Source of the DNA: Liopterus haemorrhoidalis
Taxonomy: Eukaryota > Arthropoda > Insecta > Coleoptera > Dytiscidae
DNA: 64,000 nt
NCBI GenBank assembly: GCA_963971575.1
Contig: OZ020611.1
Span: forward strand, 5,592,882 to 5,656,881
Direction of reading: 5' to 3'
The first letter of the stretch is position 1. Each line of letters begins with the position of its first letter. The notes below the pieces were generated by a model that ran no database searches, was not told the DNA's origin, and saw only the letters and a program-made list of their open reading frames with translations. Made by a program: the position numbers and the translations under genes. Of this stretch, positions 1 through 10,836 are shown piece after piece.

Positions 1-51
1 ATAGGTTTTTAAAGACTTAGGAATATTAAGTTTTCCTTGCAATATAAAGTA

Positions 52-1620
52 CCGACAGAAAGTTTGAGGCAGGTACTGAGTTTTTAGAAATAGCTAAATA
101 AATAAACCTTTTCAAGTCAAATTTGTACTTTAATTATTATAGTTACAAGAATTAAACATTTTTTATCAACAATTTCAAATTAAAAATACATTTTGCTTAA
201 ATATTTGCTTCATCAAAATAACCTCCTCGATTCTTTATTACGGCTGCACAGATCTTCAGCATACAATTAATTAATCTACGCAGTGTTTCGGGTTGTATTG
301 AGTTCCATTTTACTTGCAACATGTGCCAGAGGTTTTCTATAGAAGACGGCTGCTGTTTTCGTACATTTCTGTCAAGTTCTTCATAGTAACTCCATCGGGT
401 TAAGATCTGGTGACTGTGGTGGCCATTCCATTATTTTTAGAACTTGAAGACTTTCAAGTTCTTTTAAATAGGTTTTACAGATTTTGCTGGTATGTTTTGG
501 ATCATTATCATGCATAAAAACATACTGATTGGAATATAATCTCTCACCAGATGGTAGTACTCGATGCTCTAAAATGTCTTTATAATTTTTTTTTTTTTTT
601 TTTTTTTTGTCATTATTCCCTCGATTCTTTGTAAAATTTCAACGTTTTTTCCACCAAAACATCACTAAACAGCGACAGATTCACCCCCATGTTTTACTGT
701 TGGATGTTTACCAAACATTCTTCAGAATAACTTTTTCCCGCATATCTTCGAACGAAAACACGGCGTTTTGAACCGAAAAGTTCAAATTTTGACTCATCTG
801 TCCAAAGGACGTTCTTCCATTGTTCGATTGACCAATTTTTATGTTTTCTATCCCAGTTTAACCTTTTTGTCTTATTAACTGGTCTTAATAAGGGTTTACG
901 AGCGGCTACACGCCCATGTAAGCCGCATTGCTTCAGTCGATCTTTGACAGTGGAAGTGCTAATCTTAATATCATTGAACTGATTGTACACAGATCTGATT
1001 TTTTCGGCGGTGTACCTTCTATTTGATAGGGAAATCTTTTTTATTTCTCTATCCTGTAATTTACTAGTTTTTCTAGGTCTCCCAGAGCGTTTTTACTTGC
1101 ATGGGCACCATTTTCTTCGTATCGTTGCAATGTCCTTTGCACACAACATCTTAAAATTCATTTTTTTTTTTTGCAATTTTGACTTGCGTATATCCTTCTT
1201 CGTGATAAACGAGAATTCTTTCTCTTTCGGCAGTGCTTAATTCTCCTCGCTTACCCATTTTTCAATTTTCAAATTTCACTTAGAAAAAATTATTTTATTT
1301 TAATAAAAAAAAAAATTTTTTAACTAAAAAAAAGATTTTTTTAAAACTAAATTAATTATAACCGAAGTAAAACACACTAATGGTATAGTTTTTTGTTTTC
1401 TAATTGAATACTCAAGTATAATTGTACAATTGTTTATTTTATAAATAAGCAAGTTAATGCCTTTTGTTGATTGAAATATGCTGTACTAGTCTAAACTTGT
1501 TACTGATATACTAGAATCATAAATTAAAACATAAAGACACTCATTGAAGAAAATAAACAATTTAAATATATTTATATCTTGAAAGCATAAATTCATAACC
1601 TGTCTCAAACTTTCTGTCGG
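52..1620 (-). mobile_element. Tc1-like DNA transposon with TA target duplication
   Basis: The outer ends form an inverted repeat of about 23 bp beginning CCGACAGAAAGTTTGAG, with one mismatch between the two ends. TA dinucleotides flank the element at 50-51 and 1621-1622, the usual Tc1/mariner target duplication. The length of 1569 bp fits a complete Tc1-type element. A decayed transposase lies inside on the minus strand. The poly-T run at 588-608 is probably later slippage. The element is clearly inactive. Confidence 0.88.
197..1258 (-). pseudogene. Tc1 transposase relic
   Basis: Reading the minus strand from the ATG at 1258, an N-terminal helix-turn-helix region is followed by a stretch containing KIRSVYNQF and TSTVKDRLKQCGL. 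The first catalytic aspartate is in VLWTDESKFELFG near 800. The third catalytic residue, a glutamate, is in a SPDLNPMELL-like motif near 400, which is the pattern of DD34E Tc1 enzymes. Frameshifts, in-frame stops and the poly-T tract near 588-608 break the frame, so no full protein can be made. The normal length is about 340 residues. Confidence 0.85.
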
Positions 1621-1736
1621 TAGTGTATATATTAAAGTATAGTGCAAATGTTATTATATATAAAAGAAAATGATTATCTATTGAATAGTGGAAGCGACCT
1701 TCATAACTAGATATCTTCAGACTATCTTCATATCGA

Positions 1737-1965
1737 AGAAGCCGAGCGCGGCTTCTTCTAACCAAACCCTTACTAACCTAACCTAACCTAAGATAGTGTT
1801 TTGTCATTAAACTAGAAGATGGGTAGCTCGCTTCGCTCGGCTTCTTCTAACCAAACCCTTACTAACCTAACCTAAGATAGTGTTTTGACATTAAACTAGA
1901 AGATGTGTAGCTTGTTCCGCTCGGTTTTAGACTTTTACTAACTAAACCTAACCTAATTACCTTGT
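1737..1965. repeat. Tandem repeat (about 95 bp unit) carrying CCTAA telomere-like runs
   Basis: A unit containing GCTTCTTCTAACCAAACCC, then ACTAACCTAACCTAA, then a GATAGTGTTTTG block and a GTAGCTCGCTTCGCTCGG-like block occurs about two and a half times. Each unit includes two or three CCTAA pentamers; the first has the run AACCTAACCTAACCTAA. CCTAA is the complement of the insect telomeric repeat TTAGG, but the runs are short and embedded in a longer unit. Confidence 0.7.
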
Positions 1966-2298
1966 TTTTAGGTGCATAGTACTTTATTTTCCCACATATT
2001 AGCCCAATTAAAATGCGTATCATTGTGTATGAATTTATAAAAATTATTTACGTGCAATTGCCCATAACCTGTCTTATTAAACCTTAAAAACAAAAAATTT
2101 ATTTGTTTTATTATATAAGTTTTCTTATTATATTTCTTTATTTATATTCAAACACTATGTCACTTTATTTACCTTTTTTTAAACCATATAAAAAATTTCA
2201 TGCAATTATTTCTTAGTCTATCTACTTTTATTGATCACTGCTTTTTTGACTTTCCGATCCCTTCGGCATTCCTTTCAAATATTTACAAAATATTTTTT

Positions 2299-2445
2299 TC
2301 GATGAATTGATTAATCGATGAATTGATTTTCGATGAATGGATTTTCGATGAATTTGTTTAGATGACCTCGTTTTCGATGAACTCGTTTTCGATTAATTGA
2401 TTTTCGATGAATTTACTTTCGATGAATTGATTTTCGATGAACTCG
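2299..2445. repeat. Short-period tandem repeat of TTTTCGATGAA units
   Basis: About eight degenerate copies of a 15-18 base unit of the form TTTTCGATGAATTGA run through this stretch. Variants end in ATTGA, ACTCG, ATTTA or ATGGA. No coding potential is seen. Confidence 0.75.
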
Positions 2446-2778
2446 TCGGTTACCGTCCAGACCAATTGCCCTAAATGCAAAGGTTCGAAATGAATAATAA
2501 AAATTAAAAAAATGGTTTTTCAATGTATAATTAAAAATCAGAAATATGTATCCTGATTAATGACAATAGTTTTTGCTAAGACCAAATAAATAATAATAAA
2601 AAAAAGGATAATGGATTAACCTCTGAATTTTTAAACGTTTTATCAAGGAGATCTAAGAGATTAATTACAAGATTATTAATTTTGTATGAGAAACTTACGA
2701 GAACTGTAGTTGTTATGCCTTCGTTTTCGAGTAAGATGTTCTTTTCTTCACTGTCATACTTTTATTTTCAGTAGCGAT

Positions 2779-2960
2779 TGACGAGACGCCAGTGTTGTGT
2801 TCATCCATTATTCCAGCGTGTGAGCATTCGTTGTCGGAAGTTTTGCGGGCCTCCCAGCGGGTCGGTCGCGAAGCTAAAACCCCGTTGCCTTCTCGAGAAA
2901 AATAAAGTTCGCTTCGGCTGGAAACGGGCTTGATGTCCGCGCGTTCCGAACATCGGAATG
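2779..2960 (+). other. GC-rich island, unassigned; possible exon or transposon fragment
   Basis: This segment is much richer in G and C than its surroundings. It begins just after a pyrimidine-rich stretch ending in CAG, and one plus-strand frame stays open for about 45 codons before a TAA near 2906. The peptide does not resemble neurobeachin or any family I recognise. It could be an alternative first-exon region, an exon of an unrelated nested gene, or an old transposon piece. Confidence 0.25.
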
Positions 2961-3374
2961 TCAGAGTCTATGCGATGTTACATTGCGGTACGACTGCTCA
3001 AACAAGACCACACGGATTTCAAACTTACTGATTCGATAAATGAAATTTCTACGCAAATATCACTACAATGGGAAAAGTTAAAGGTCTAAAAGTTTGAAAT
3101 ATATGTGGCTAGGAATGGTTCAAATGATACAGATACAATGGAGTTTATTTTACTAAAAGAGTATTGAACGTTTTCATTGACTTCAGAATGGTGTTATATA
3201 CCGCTGGAAAAAAGGCTTACTGCTGATAGGTGTAGTATTTCTGGACCGAAATTCTTGAGGCTGGAAATATATCGCTTTTTAAGGGCTTTGAATAACCTCT
3301 GTACTATACAATTGGTTTGATAAAGAACAAAAAAGAGTTCGCTAGGCCACAGCTAAATCCAGTGCGTTTATACG

Positions 3375-3599
3375 ACACGCAAGAGTACGATAGGGTGGCC
3401 TGCTATCACTTTCCTTGTTCAATATCTACATGGATGATGTTAGTCGACGGCTGAACGAGGAAAAGATTGGCTGTGTGGTTGGCTCATCACTTGTTAACCA
3501 CATCATCTATGCTGATGACATGGTGGTCTTTGCACCATCTTTGGATTGAGGAAATTGCTGGCACTGTGTGAATCTTATGCTCTGGAACATGGTCTAATC
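3375..3599 (+). pseudogene. Non-LTR retrotransposon reverse transcriptase fragment, interrupted by a hAT element
   Basis: The plus strand encodes a truncated polymerase palm segment with the catalytic motif in HIIYADDMVVFAPS near 3500-3540. One frameshift follows. The reading frame, in a segment containing LLALCESYALEHG, runs to the target duplication at 3592-3599 and resumes at 5091 after the inserted hAT element. The LINE was therefore already here when the hAT element landed. The 5' and 3' parts of the LINE are missing. Confidence 0.8.
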
Positions 3600-3698
3600 C
3601 AGTGCTTCTCAACCTTTTATGGCTTGGGACCCCCCAAATTATATAAATATTGTCTGCGGCCCCCCTATATATATATATATAGTTGCGAGGAAGTATAA

Positions 3699-4102
3699 CG
3701 AGCTACTTCATTGAAATACAAAATAATAAATAATAGCAGGGTGTTAGCTCTGATTTGAAAAACTTGAGTTGTTAAAATTCAATACAACATTTATTTCTTT
3801 AATATCCTATATTTCGGTAGTTTTATTTCATGCCTTCATTCAGGGATTTCTGTGATTCATGTTGATGATGGTAGACCGTATTCTTCCATCTCCGGTTTCC
3901 AAGAGTGGCAGGAGTTGTTTGATGTTATTCAAGATGTGGTTCGGAAAAACATTGTTTTTTCTACATTGAAGTAAAAAAATTCTTCTGTTGTGGAAAGCCG
4001 CTAGTTTTCTTCTAATTTTGAGCCATTGTTTCAATTCGTATACTGCATCATGTCCGTAGGTGGTTTTGATATGATCGAAGAAACCCATTTCTGTAAATAT
4101 GA
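3699..4102 (-). mobile_element. 404-bp insertion flanked by a 16-bp direct repeat, carrying a 3'-end coding fragment
   Basis: The direct repeat TTGCGAGGAAGTATAA occurs at 3683-3698 and 4103-4118 and reads as a target-site duplication, which suggests a retrotransposition product. On the minus strand from 4090 to 3843 an open frame includes the segments YELKQWLKIRRKL and FLLQCRKNNVFPNHI and stops near the end of the insert. The peptide weakly recalls N-terminal segments of Penelope-like or other retroelement polyproteins, but I cannot assign it firmly. Confidence 0.55.
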
Positions 4103-4113
4103 TTGCGAGGAAG

Positions 4114-4118
<5 letters not shown>

Positions 4119-4170
<52 letters not shown>
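4119..4170. repeat. (TA)n microsatellite
   Basis: An almost pure TA dinucleotide run directly follows the second copy of the 16-bp duplication. A shorter AT run precedes the first copy at 3665-3681. The retroinsert seems to have landed inside an AT-rich tract. Confidence 0.9.
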
Positions 4171-4173
<3 letters not shown>

Positions 4174-5090
4174 CGACGTTGCACGCACATCAAAAATTTT
4201 GAACTAAAATTTATCCACAAAATTGAATGGTAGTATTGAAATTTTCCGGAGAAAAACAGAATTACAGGACATCAAGGACAATTTCGAATTTTTAAATAGG
4301 AACGTATGTCAAATTGGATATCTTTGGATAGAGCTTTTCAACAACTTTTCCTTAAACATTTTTTTAATATCTTTTACGGTTGACAAAAAACTGTGATATT
4401 TTTAAATGACGATTATAGTCCCTATAACGACTTGAAAGTAAAGTATTTTTATTTACAAATGTTCAAAATGCCTTCCATTTTAATTTAAACACATTCGCAT
4501 CTTTACTCTCGAGTTACCTGTAGTTCGGAGAGCAATTAAAAAAATATATAATAACAAATATTGCACTTTCAAATCGTACCTACTTCAAAGCACAACTTAA
4601 AAATACTTGCCTCCAACGCAAACCCATTAACCGACACATACAATTTATTTGACCTTGATATAGTCTACTTATAGTCTGTTTCTTTTGTTAAAGCGGAACT
4701 AGATTTTCATATCTAGTAATTTTTATCAATTAAATGAAGCTTTTGATCATTTTGTTTAGTAAAAGCCCATTTACTCATTATAAAGTTAGCTAGTGACAAC
4801 TTAAACATTTGAAATAGCCTGTAGTTTAAATTAGTTGTCAAAATAAGTATATTAAGTATAAAAATAAATAGAATATTTATTTTATTTATGTTGTGAAAGG
4901 TATATTTTTATGAATATCAATATAAGATACTCGTATTTATAAACATGAATAAAATTTATATCTTGTAAGATTGAGTGCATTTTTATTATATTTTCATGTT
5001 TCGATCTTGTATGACTTCGCGGCCCCCCGACAAAGCCTTCATGGCCCCCAGGGGGCCGCGGCCCCCCGGTTGGGAAACGCTGGTCTAATC

Positions 5091-6582
5091 TACTATTATA
5101 TTGTACAAGTTAGTATGTATGTGCTATTCAACTTCTGGTGTATCTTCATTTTTCCGGTGGGGGAAACGCGGAGAGAGGAAAATGAACCGCCGTCTTATCC
5201 GGGTATTTTTTTAGTGCTGAGGCTTAATTTTATTTCGACAGGGGGTACTGACTAATTTTTATTGATAAAAATCATGCATTTTTTTCCTCGAATCCGTGTC
5301 GAATCAAAGTCACCATTGATTGGCACGGACAGGTTTTATCAGACGGTAAAAGATGTTTATTCATATTTCTACTATTCAGAAGACGAATTCAGACCAAAAC
5401 CGAATTGAAAAACCTATAGTTGAAGGTATTTTATTAATAAAATTGATGAAATGTGTAAAAAATACATAAGAGTAGATAAAGATAATGCAGTTTTAAAGGT
5501 ATTAACACATTTTCATAAATTTTGAAAATTTTTGCTGGCCATAAAATTGCCTTCAGTTAAAAATGCTATTAAATGGAAAAGAAAGTAAGAATTAAGAAAG
5601 TAAGAATCAGTTTTGAGTTATCAAAATATATTTTAAGGGTCGTTCGAACGTTTTAAATGTTAAACATATCTGTACATACGTTCAAATAAGTTTTCAGGGT
5701 GAGGATAAATCTGTTAAGCAGTTTTGTTATTTTAATTCTGGAAACTGTATGTTATTAACTATTTTACTAACTATATTAACGAAAGTATAAAGTACAATGT
5801 ATTAGGAGGATAGATAAGACAGAATAATATTCGATATTTAGTAATCGCGTAATTTTAATTGTGTTAAATCTTGAAGTATTATATATCCAGATGTCATTTT
5901 AATATATTATTTCTTTATATAAGTGATTATTATAGGATGAAGGTGTTTTTTTATCATCATGAAGGTCTTCCGCTGTTTTTTTTTTTTTTTTTGCAATAAA
6001 AATGCAAATTTTAAGACTTATTACAAAAAAACTTAAAAATTATGATAAAAGTATTCATCAGCGCCTCTCTCGAACAACCAAGCGACTACTGACATTCAAA
6101 TTTAGGAGGCAATTCCTTCGCATTACTGAATTATAACAAGTATAGGTGAAATTTTAGTGATTAAATAAATTAAAAAACGACTATAATATATTTACATGTA
6201 AACCAAATTATTTACAAAAAAAACTGAAAATTATAAATACCTTTTTAAATAGTTAAACAAAATACTAAATTTAATAACGTAAAATATCACTACAACGAAT
6301 ATATTATTACAACGAAAATCTGCAAATTTCACATCTATCAGTGTTACTCAAAAGTTTTTCTAAATTTCCAAGTGATATAATTAATAGTGAATCCTATGCA
6401 ATAATATTTAACTATTTTATTAATTTTTCTCTATTTTATTCAGAATCCATGTATTCTTTATAGTGAAATAAAATATTATTTTTACGTTTAAATGGTACAA
6501 ACGTAAATTAATTAACCGATTTGGATAATCCTTTGAACATTGTATGTATAGATTAGAACTTCCCGAGTGTTATTGGCTATAT
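5091..6582. other. AT-rich non-coding stretch
   Basis: The first 40-60 bases continue the LINE reading frame interrupted by the hAT element (YIVQVSMYVLF). The remainder is AT-rich intron-like DNA with a poly-T run at 5977-5992. I see no gene, no tandem array and no clear element ends. Confidence 0.5.
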
Positions 6583-6584
6583 CA

Positions 6585-6665
6585 GTGTTTCTCAACCGGG
6601 GTACCATGACACTCACCGGGGTGCCACCAATTTGAAAAATTATTTCAACGTTAAATTGCTCAGAA
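6585..6665 (+). mobile_element. Isolated hAT-like terminus
   Basis: CAGTGTTTCTCAACCGGGG followed by a C/G-rich block resembles the ends of the hAT elements at 3600 and 59385. I did not find a matching inverted end or an 8-bp duplication, so this is a truncated copy at best. Confidence 0.45.
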
Positions 6666-7167
6666 CTTCGTGTTTGTTATAGGCTAATGATAATAATAAT
6701 GATATTTTTTGCTGACGTTTCGTGGAAGTTTCGCGGGCGCGCCCGAGGTGCGTCACTTCGATAACCACGTGACAGGCAAAAAGTTTTATAATCGACAAGT
6801 GCGGCAAAATACCTTGTTATATTAAAATGAGTCGCGAAGCGAAGAGTTTTGTCAATGTAGGGGGAGAAGTCTGGCGTAGCCGGGCTGTGGCCCCTTGTTT
6901 TTATATATTTATATTTCCAAAAAACTAACACAACCAAAATCACGAATGTTACCAAAGTAAATTCTGTGCCCAAAACCTCACATACCTCTCCAACGAAGAG
7001 ATTCTCCTCCAGATTTTTTGTAGATACTTCTTGCAGGATCTAATGATCAATGCCCCGTCCGAACTGGGTGGAGTTCTAACTTACAAGATCGTATTCGTAA
7101 CAATTTAAAATTGTTTAGTCCGGAACTAGTTGTTTCGGTATGTCACTGTTTATCTTACTGAGAACTA

Positions 7168-8433
7168 CCAGGTCTACAAGTATGAAATGCGGATTTTTTT
7201 CAAACTTGCCGCGCAAACAGAGTGTATAGTTCAAAGTTTCAACTCATATGGCGTTTTGTTAAGTTATCATTAAGTGTCAAATGCGTATAGGTTATAATTT
7301 GAAAAGTGATCATATAGTTTTGTTTTACTGTGTTAAAAATGTCAAATTTTGTGCCAAATAAAGAGCATTCGCGGACACTACTACTGTTTTGTGTTCATTT
7401 GAAAAAAACTGCTGCTGAATCGTACCGACTGCTTCGAGAAGCTTATGGTGAATATGCTCCATCGCAAGATACGTGTGAACGATGGTTTCGGCGTTTCAAA
7501 AGTGGTGACTTTGATCTTACAGACAAAGAACATGGAAAATCTCCAAAAAAATATGAAGATACAAAATTGGAATCATTGCTACAGGAAGACAATAGTCAAT
7601 CACAAAAACAACTAGCAGAGCAGTTGGGCGTTAGTCAACAAACTGTTTCCAATTGCCTACGAAAGATGGGTAAGATCCAGAAAGTCGGCAGATGGGATCC
7701 ACATGCATTGAATGAGAGGCAGATGGAAAAACGCAATAAATACAAAAGAAAGTCTTTTTTGCATCGTATCATTACTGGCGATGAAAAATGGATTTATTTT
7801 GAAAATCCCAAACGCAACAAATCATGGGTGAACCCAGGCTCACCATCCACATGCTGCAAACCTGAACACCGAATCGCTTTGGCAAAAAACAATGCTCTGT
7901 ATTTGGTGGGACCAAAAGGGTGTGGTCTATTATGAATTGTTAAAACCTGGTGAAACAGTTAATACCCAACGCTACCAACAACAACTGATCGAATTGAACC
8001 ATTCGCTGCTCATAAAACGACCAGAATACGAAAGAAGACAGTACAAGGTAACCTTTCTTCTCGATAACGCTCCATCACATAAGGCAAAAGCAGTTTGCAA
8101 CACATTGGGGGCACTCAAGTGGGAAATGCTACCCCATGCCGCTTACTCACCAGACTTGGCCCCTTCAGATTACAACTTGTTCGCATCGATGGGTCACGCA
8201 CTTACCGAGCAGCACTTTTGTTTATATGAAAATGTGAAAGAATGGCTAGATGATTGGTTTGCGGGGAAAGGGGAAGAGTTCTAATGGCGAGGTATTCACA
8301 AATTTCCTAAAAGATGGGAAAAATGTATAACTTCTAATGGAGCATAGTTTGAATAAATAAACTTTTACTGTTCTTTTGAGATTAATGTGTTTTATTTTTT
8401 AAAAAAATCCGCATTTCATACTTGTAGACCTGG
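7168..8433 (+). mobile_element. Mariner element with perfect 33-bp inverted ends
   Basis: The 33-bp terminal inverted repeats (7168-7200 and 8401-8433), beginning CCAGGTCTACAAGTATGAAA, are identical. TA target duplications flank the element at 7166-7167 and 8434-8435. The length of 1266 bp is that of a full mariner with a small internal loss. Perfect ends and a lightly damaged transposase point to recent insertion. It lies upstream of the first neurobeachin exon seen here, on the same strand. Confidence 0.95.
7339..8356 (+). pseudogene. Mariner DD34D transposase, lightly damaged
   Basis: The ATG at 7339 opens MSNFVPNKEHSR, typical of mariner enzymes. Two helix-turn-helix segments follow; the second includes QLAEQLGVSQQTVSNCLRK. 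Catalytic aspartates are in ITGDEKWIYF, FLLDNAPSH and APSDYNLF. The last two are separated by 34 residues, the DD34D signature. Damage consists of about ten residues missing between KRNK and YKRKSFLH, a one-base frameshift near 7880 at a run of A, and an in-frame TAA at 8282 within a C-terminal segment that otherwise stays readable. It cannot make an active enzyme as it stands. Confidence 0.92.
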
Positions 8434-9245
8434 TATAGTTGTGTGGATTGTAACCGTCGTGATGGTGGCTTAAAAATGGCAGCGAACAGCAGGAACAGAC
8501 GAAAGATGTCTCTGATTACAGTGAGAAAACACTCCTGTCTCATAATGCATTACGTGATTAAAAGTAACGATCGCTGGTAAGCTCGGCAGAGTGAAGTTCC
8601 TCCATACCCCATACCACACCAAGCGATAATGAATTTTTAAATGCGTTATTAACGAAATGTTAGAGTGTGTCACGTAGTGTTGGGCCGTGCATTAGCGTCG
8701 CAACGCAACCGAGGCCCCAGCGCGATCAAAGCGAGGCGCTCAGCTGCCGACGAACGACGCCGAGACGACCTCACATATTGCTTTTATCACGCTACCATCA
8801 CTGAGATGTGTTGATTAGGTAACAACGTGTCTAATAGCCATAACAACGCTACTTAACATCAATGACGTCATCACCATCGTACATCTTTATTGAACGAAAC
8901 GATTTGTTAATTAACAGATATTTTCGGAACAAAGAAAGCATCTACGAAGGTTGTTCCAAATTATATACTGTAGAATGGAATTATTTATAGTGTTTCGTAG
9001 GTATAATCTGGAAACCTTGTACGGTTACTCGTGTGGCTGTCTGTACATGAGAAATTATGGACAAACGGCTGCACCTAAATTTGAACTCTAAAAATTGAAC
9101 TCTATAGTTATAGATAAAATATTGTATTTCACTCTCATATAATGACTGTTTCATTCAGTAGATATTTCTGGTCTACGGCACGGGTGGTGAACCTCATCCT
9201 CGTGAATTGTAGCTTCCATTATATACTTAACGCATGTACGTTATA
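8434..9245. other. Non-coding stretch with a GC-rich patch
   Basis: Between the two mariners lies unique-looking sequence with a GC-rich patch at 8690-8775. No open frame of recognisable character, no element ends and no RNA gene were found. Confidence 0.4.
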
Positions 9246-9838
9246 CGAAGGCTACCGTTTAAGTTTTTAACAACTAAGAAAGAAAACATTTTTTTTGAAA
9301 CAAACTATTTTATTACTTTTCATTTATTCGCCTTTAAGATTTATACACTTTTGCATGCGTTCAAACCAATTTTCTAAACATTTTTTCCACTCTAAAGTTG
9401 TTATCTCAAAAACATGGTTTTCGAAGGCTTCAACTACTTCTTGAGGTGATGAAATTCGCTGTCCACGCATTTTTTGTTTGACATTGGGAACAAAAAAAGT
9501 CGTTAGGGAATAAATCGGGTGAATACGGGCAATGAGACATTAATTCGATGTTTTTCTCCTTCAAATAATCATATGTTTAACGTGCTGTGTGGGAGCTTGC
9601 ATTGTCATGATGAAGAATGACGTTTTTGGTTGTTTTTCCTGATTTTGTCGACGACTTCTGGCAAACAAATTGTTGTATATCGTTCAGCATGAACTGTTCT
9701 CCGATCCTCTAAAGGAATAGTTGCGACATGTCCAGTACAACCGAAGAAACAAGCTATCATTTTCTTGGAAGTATTTCGTGAACGAACAAGTCTCATTCTA
9801 ACTAGTATGCGCTTTCTCTCTAAACAGTTGGTGCTGGT
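9246..9838 (-). pseudogene. Mariner transposase C-terminal relic
   Basis: On the minus strand the frame from 9796 contains KMIACFFGCTGHVA, PLEDRRTVHAERYTTICLPE and RKNNQKRH, which are mariner catalytic-core landmarks lying between the first and second aspartates. Downstream, to about 9300, frameshifted sequence continues the C-terminus (a segment around NWFERMQKCI-like sequence). The N-terminal half is absent and the element ends are not certain. This is a different mariner lineage from the one at 7168. Confidence 0.75.
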
Positions 9839-10836
9839 GGGACTATATGGAACATGAACCTAATAGACCTTATTAGTGTGTCGTCACATACATGTGCTGC
9901 CATCTGAGAGCTGAATCCTTTGGAACTTTTTGACTGGTTTAAAATACATGTGACATTACTTTTGTTACCTTAATTTTATGAATATCTTCAATTTTGGAGC
10001 AAAAAATATGTATTTTTGATAAATATATACTAATATATACAGTCCAGATACTTTATATTATAGAATAATTATTTTATAAATATATAAATAAGGATTCGAT
10101 GATATATTTATAGGTTACGTTTTTAAATAATATGAAAATCAAAATATAGTATTTATTTAATTAACACTAAGTAATCATTAATATTTTGTTTTAGAATGCA
10201 TAATGGTGTATTGTTTTGCTCCAAATTGTGACCATTACGGCTACATTCTTAATTGCAATTTTTTTCGTTTTTTGACTGATGTAAATGGAAAACAATAATG
10301 GATAAAATAAAAACAACATATTGTTCCTTCAAACCATTTAGATATGGCATACACACTTATTGCTATGTTACTTGCCATAATAACGATTATTAACGTAAAA
10401 TTTACAAAATTAACCTGCAAAATAATATTGTTCTGCAAAAATAATGACATATTAAATTATAATGTATAAAATAAGAATTTTAATAAATAAATATTGACTT
10501 GTAGTTTTGATGTGAAGCATTCTCTTACTTTGAAAACTTAATTTATATTTCCAAAATACAATTTAACAAAAAAACATGCTAAATTCAAATAAAAGGAATC
10601 CAACCGCGAGACGGCAGCACTGAATCCCATTTTGTGACGTAGTTACTAATATTGTCTATTTACTATTTTGAATTACTGTTGACATTTTCCGAATTACTGT
10701 TTAGAAAAGCTTTAGTCTTAAAGATGTAGTGTTAGTTGCAAATTAACATTATTGCTGGGCGTCCTGCTCATTCGTTTCTAAACTTTAATATTTGATTCTA
10801 AAAAATTGATGTGAAGTGTGAATTTTCACACATTTC
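9839..10836. other. AT-rich non-coding stretch
   Basis: No coding, RNA or element features are visible apart from short AT-rich tracts. It ends at the beginning of a family A repeat, whose palindromic leader TGTGAATTTTCACACA sits at 10817-10832. Confidence 0.4.

Larger units (their letters stand above)
3600..5082. mobile_element. hAT-superfamily non-autonomous element with perfect 8-bp target duplication
   Basis: The element begins CAGTGCTTCTCAACC and ends GGTTGGGAAACGCTG, so the termini are imperfect inverted repeats of hAT type. The 8-bp sequence GTCTAATC lies directly on both sides (3592-3599 and 5083-5090). Near both ends it carries C-rich or G-rich blocks (GCGGCCCCCC and its relatives). 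No transposase is present. It split an older LINE and contains a later 404-bp insertion and a TA microsatellite. Confidence 0.88.

Noticed and set aside
3840..4220. A host gene of 126 residues with a tyrosine/isoleucine-rich start
   Set aside because: The start is the translated TA microsatellite; the rest is inside a retroinsert within a hAT element.
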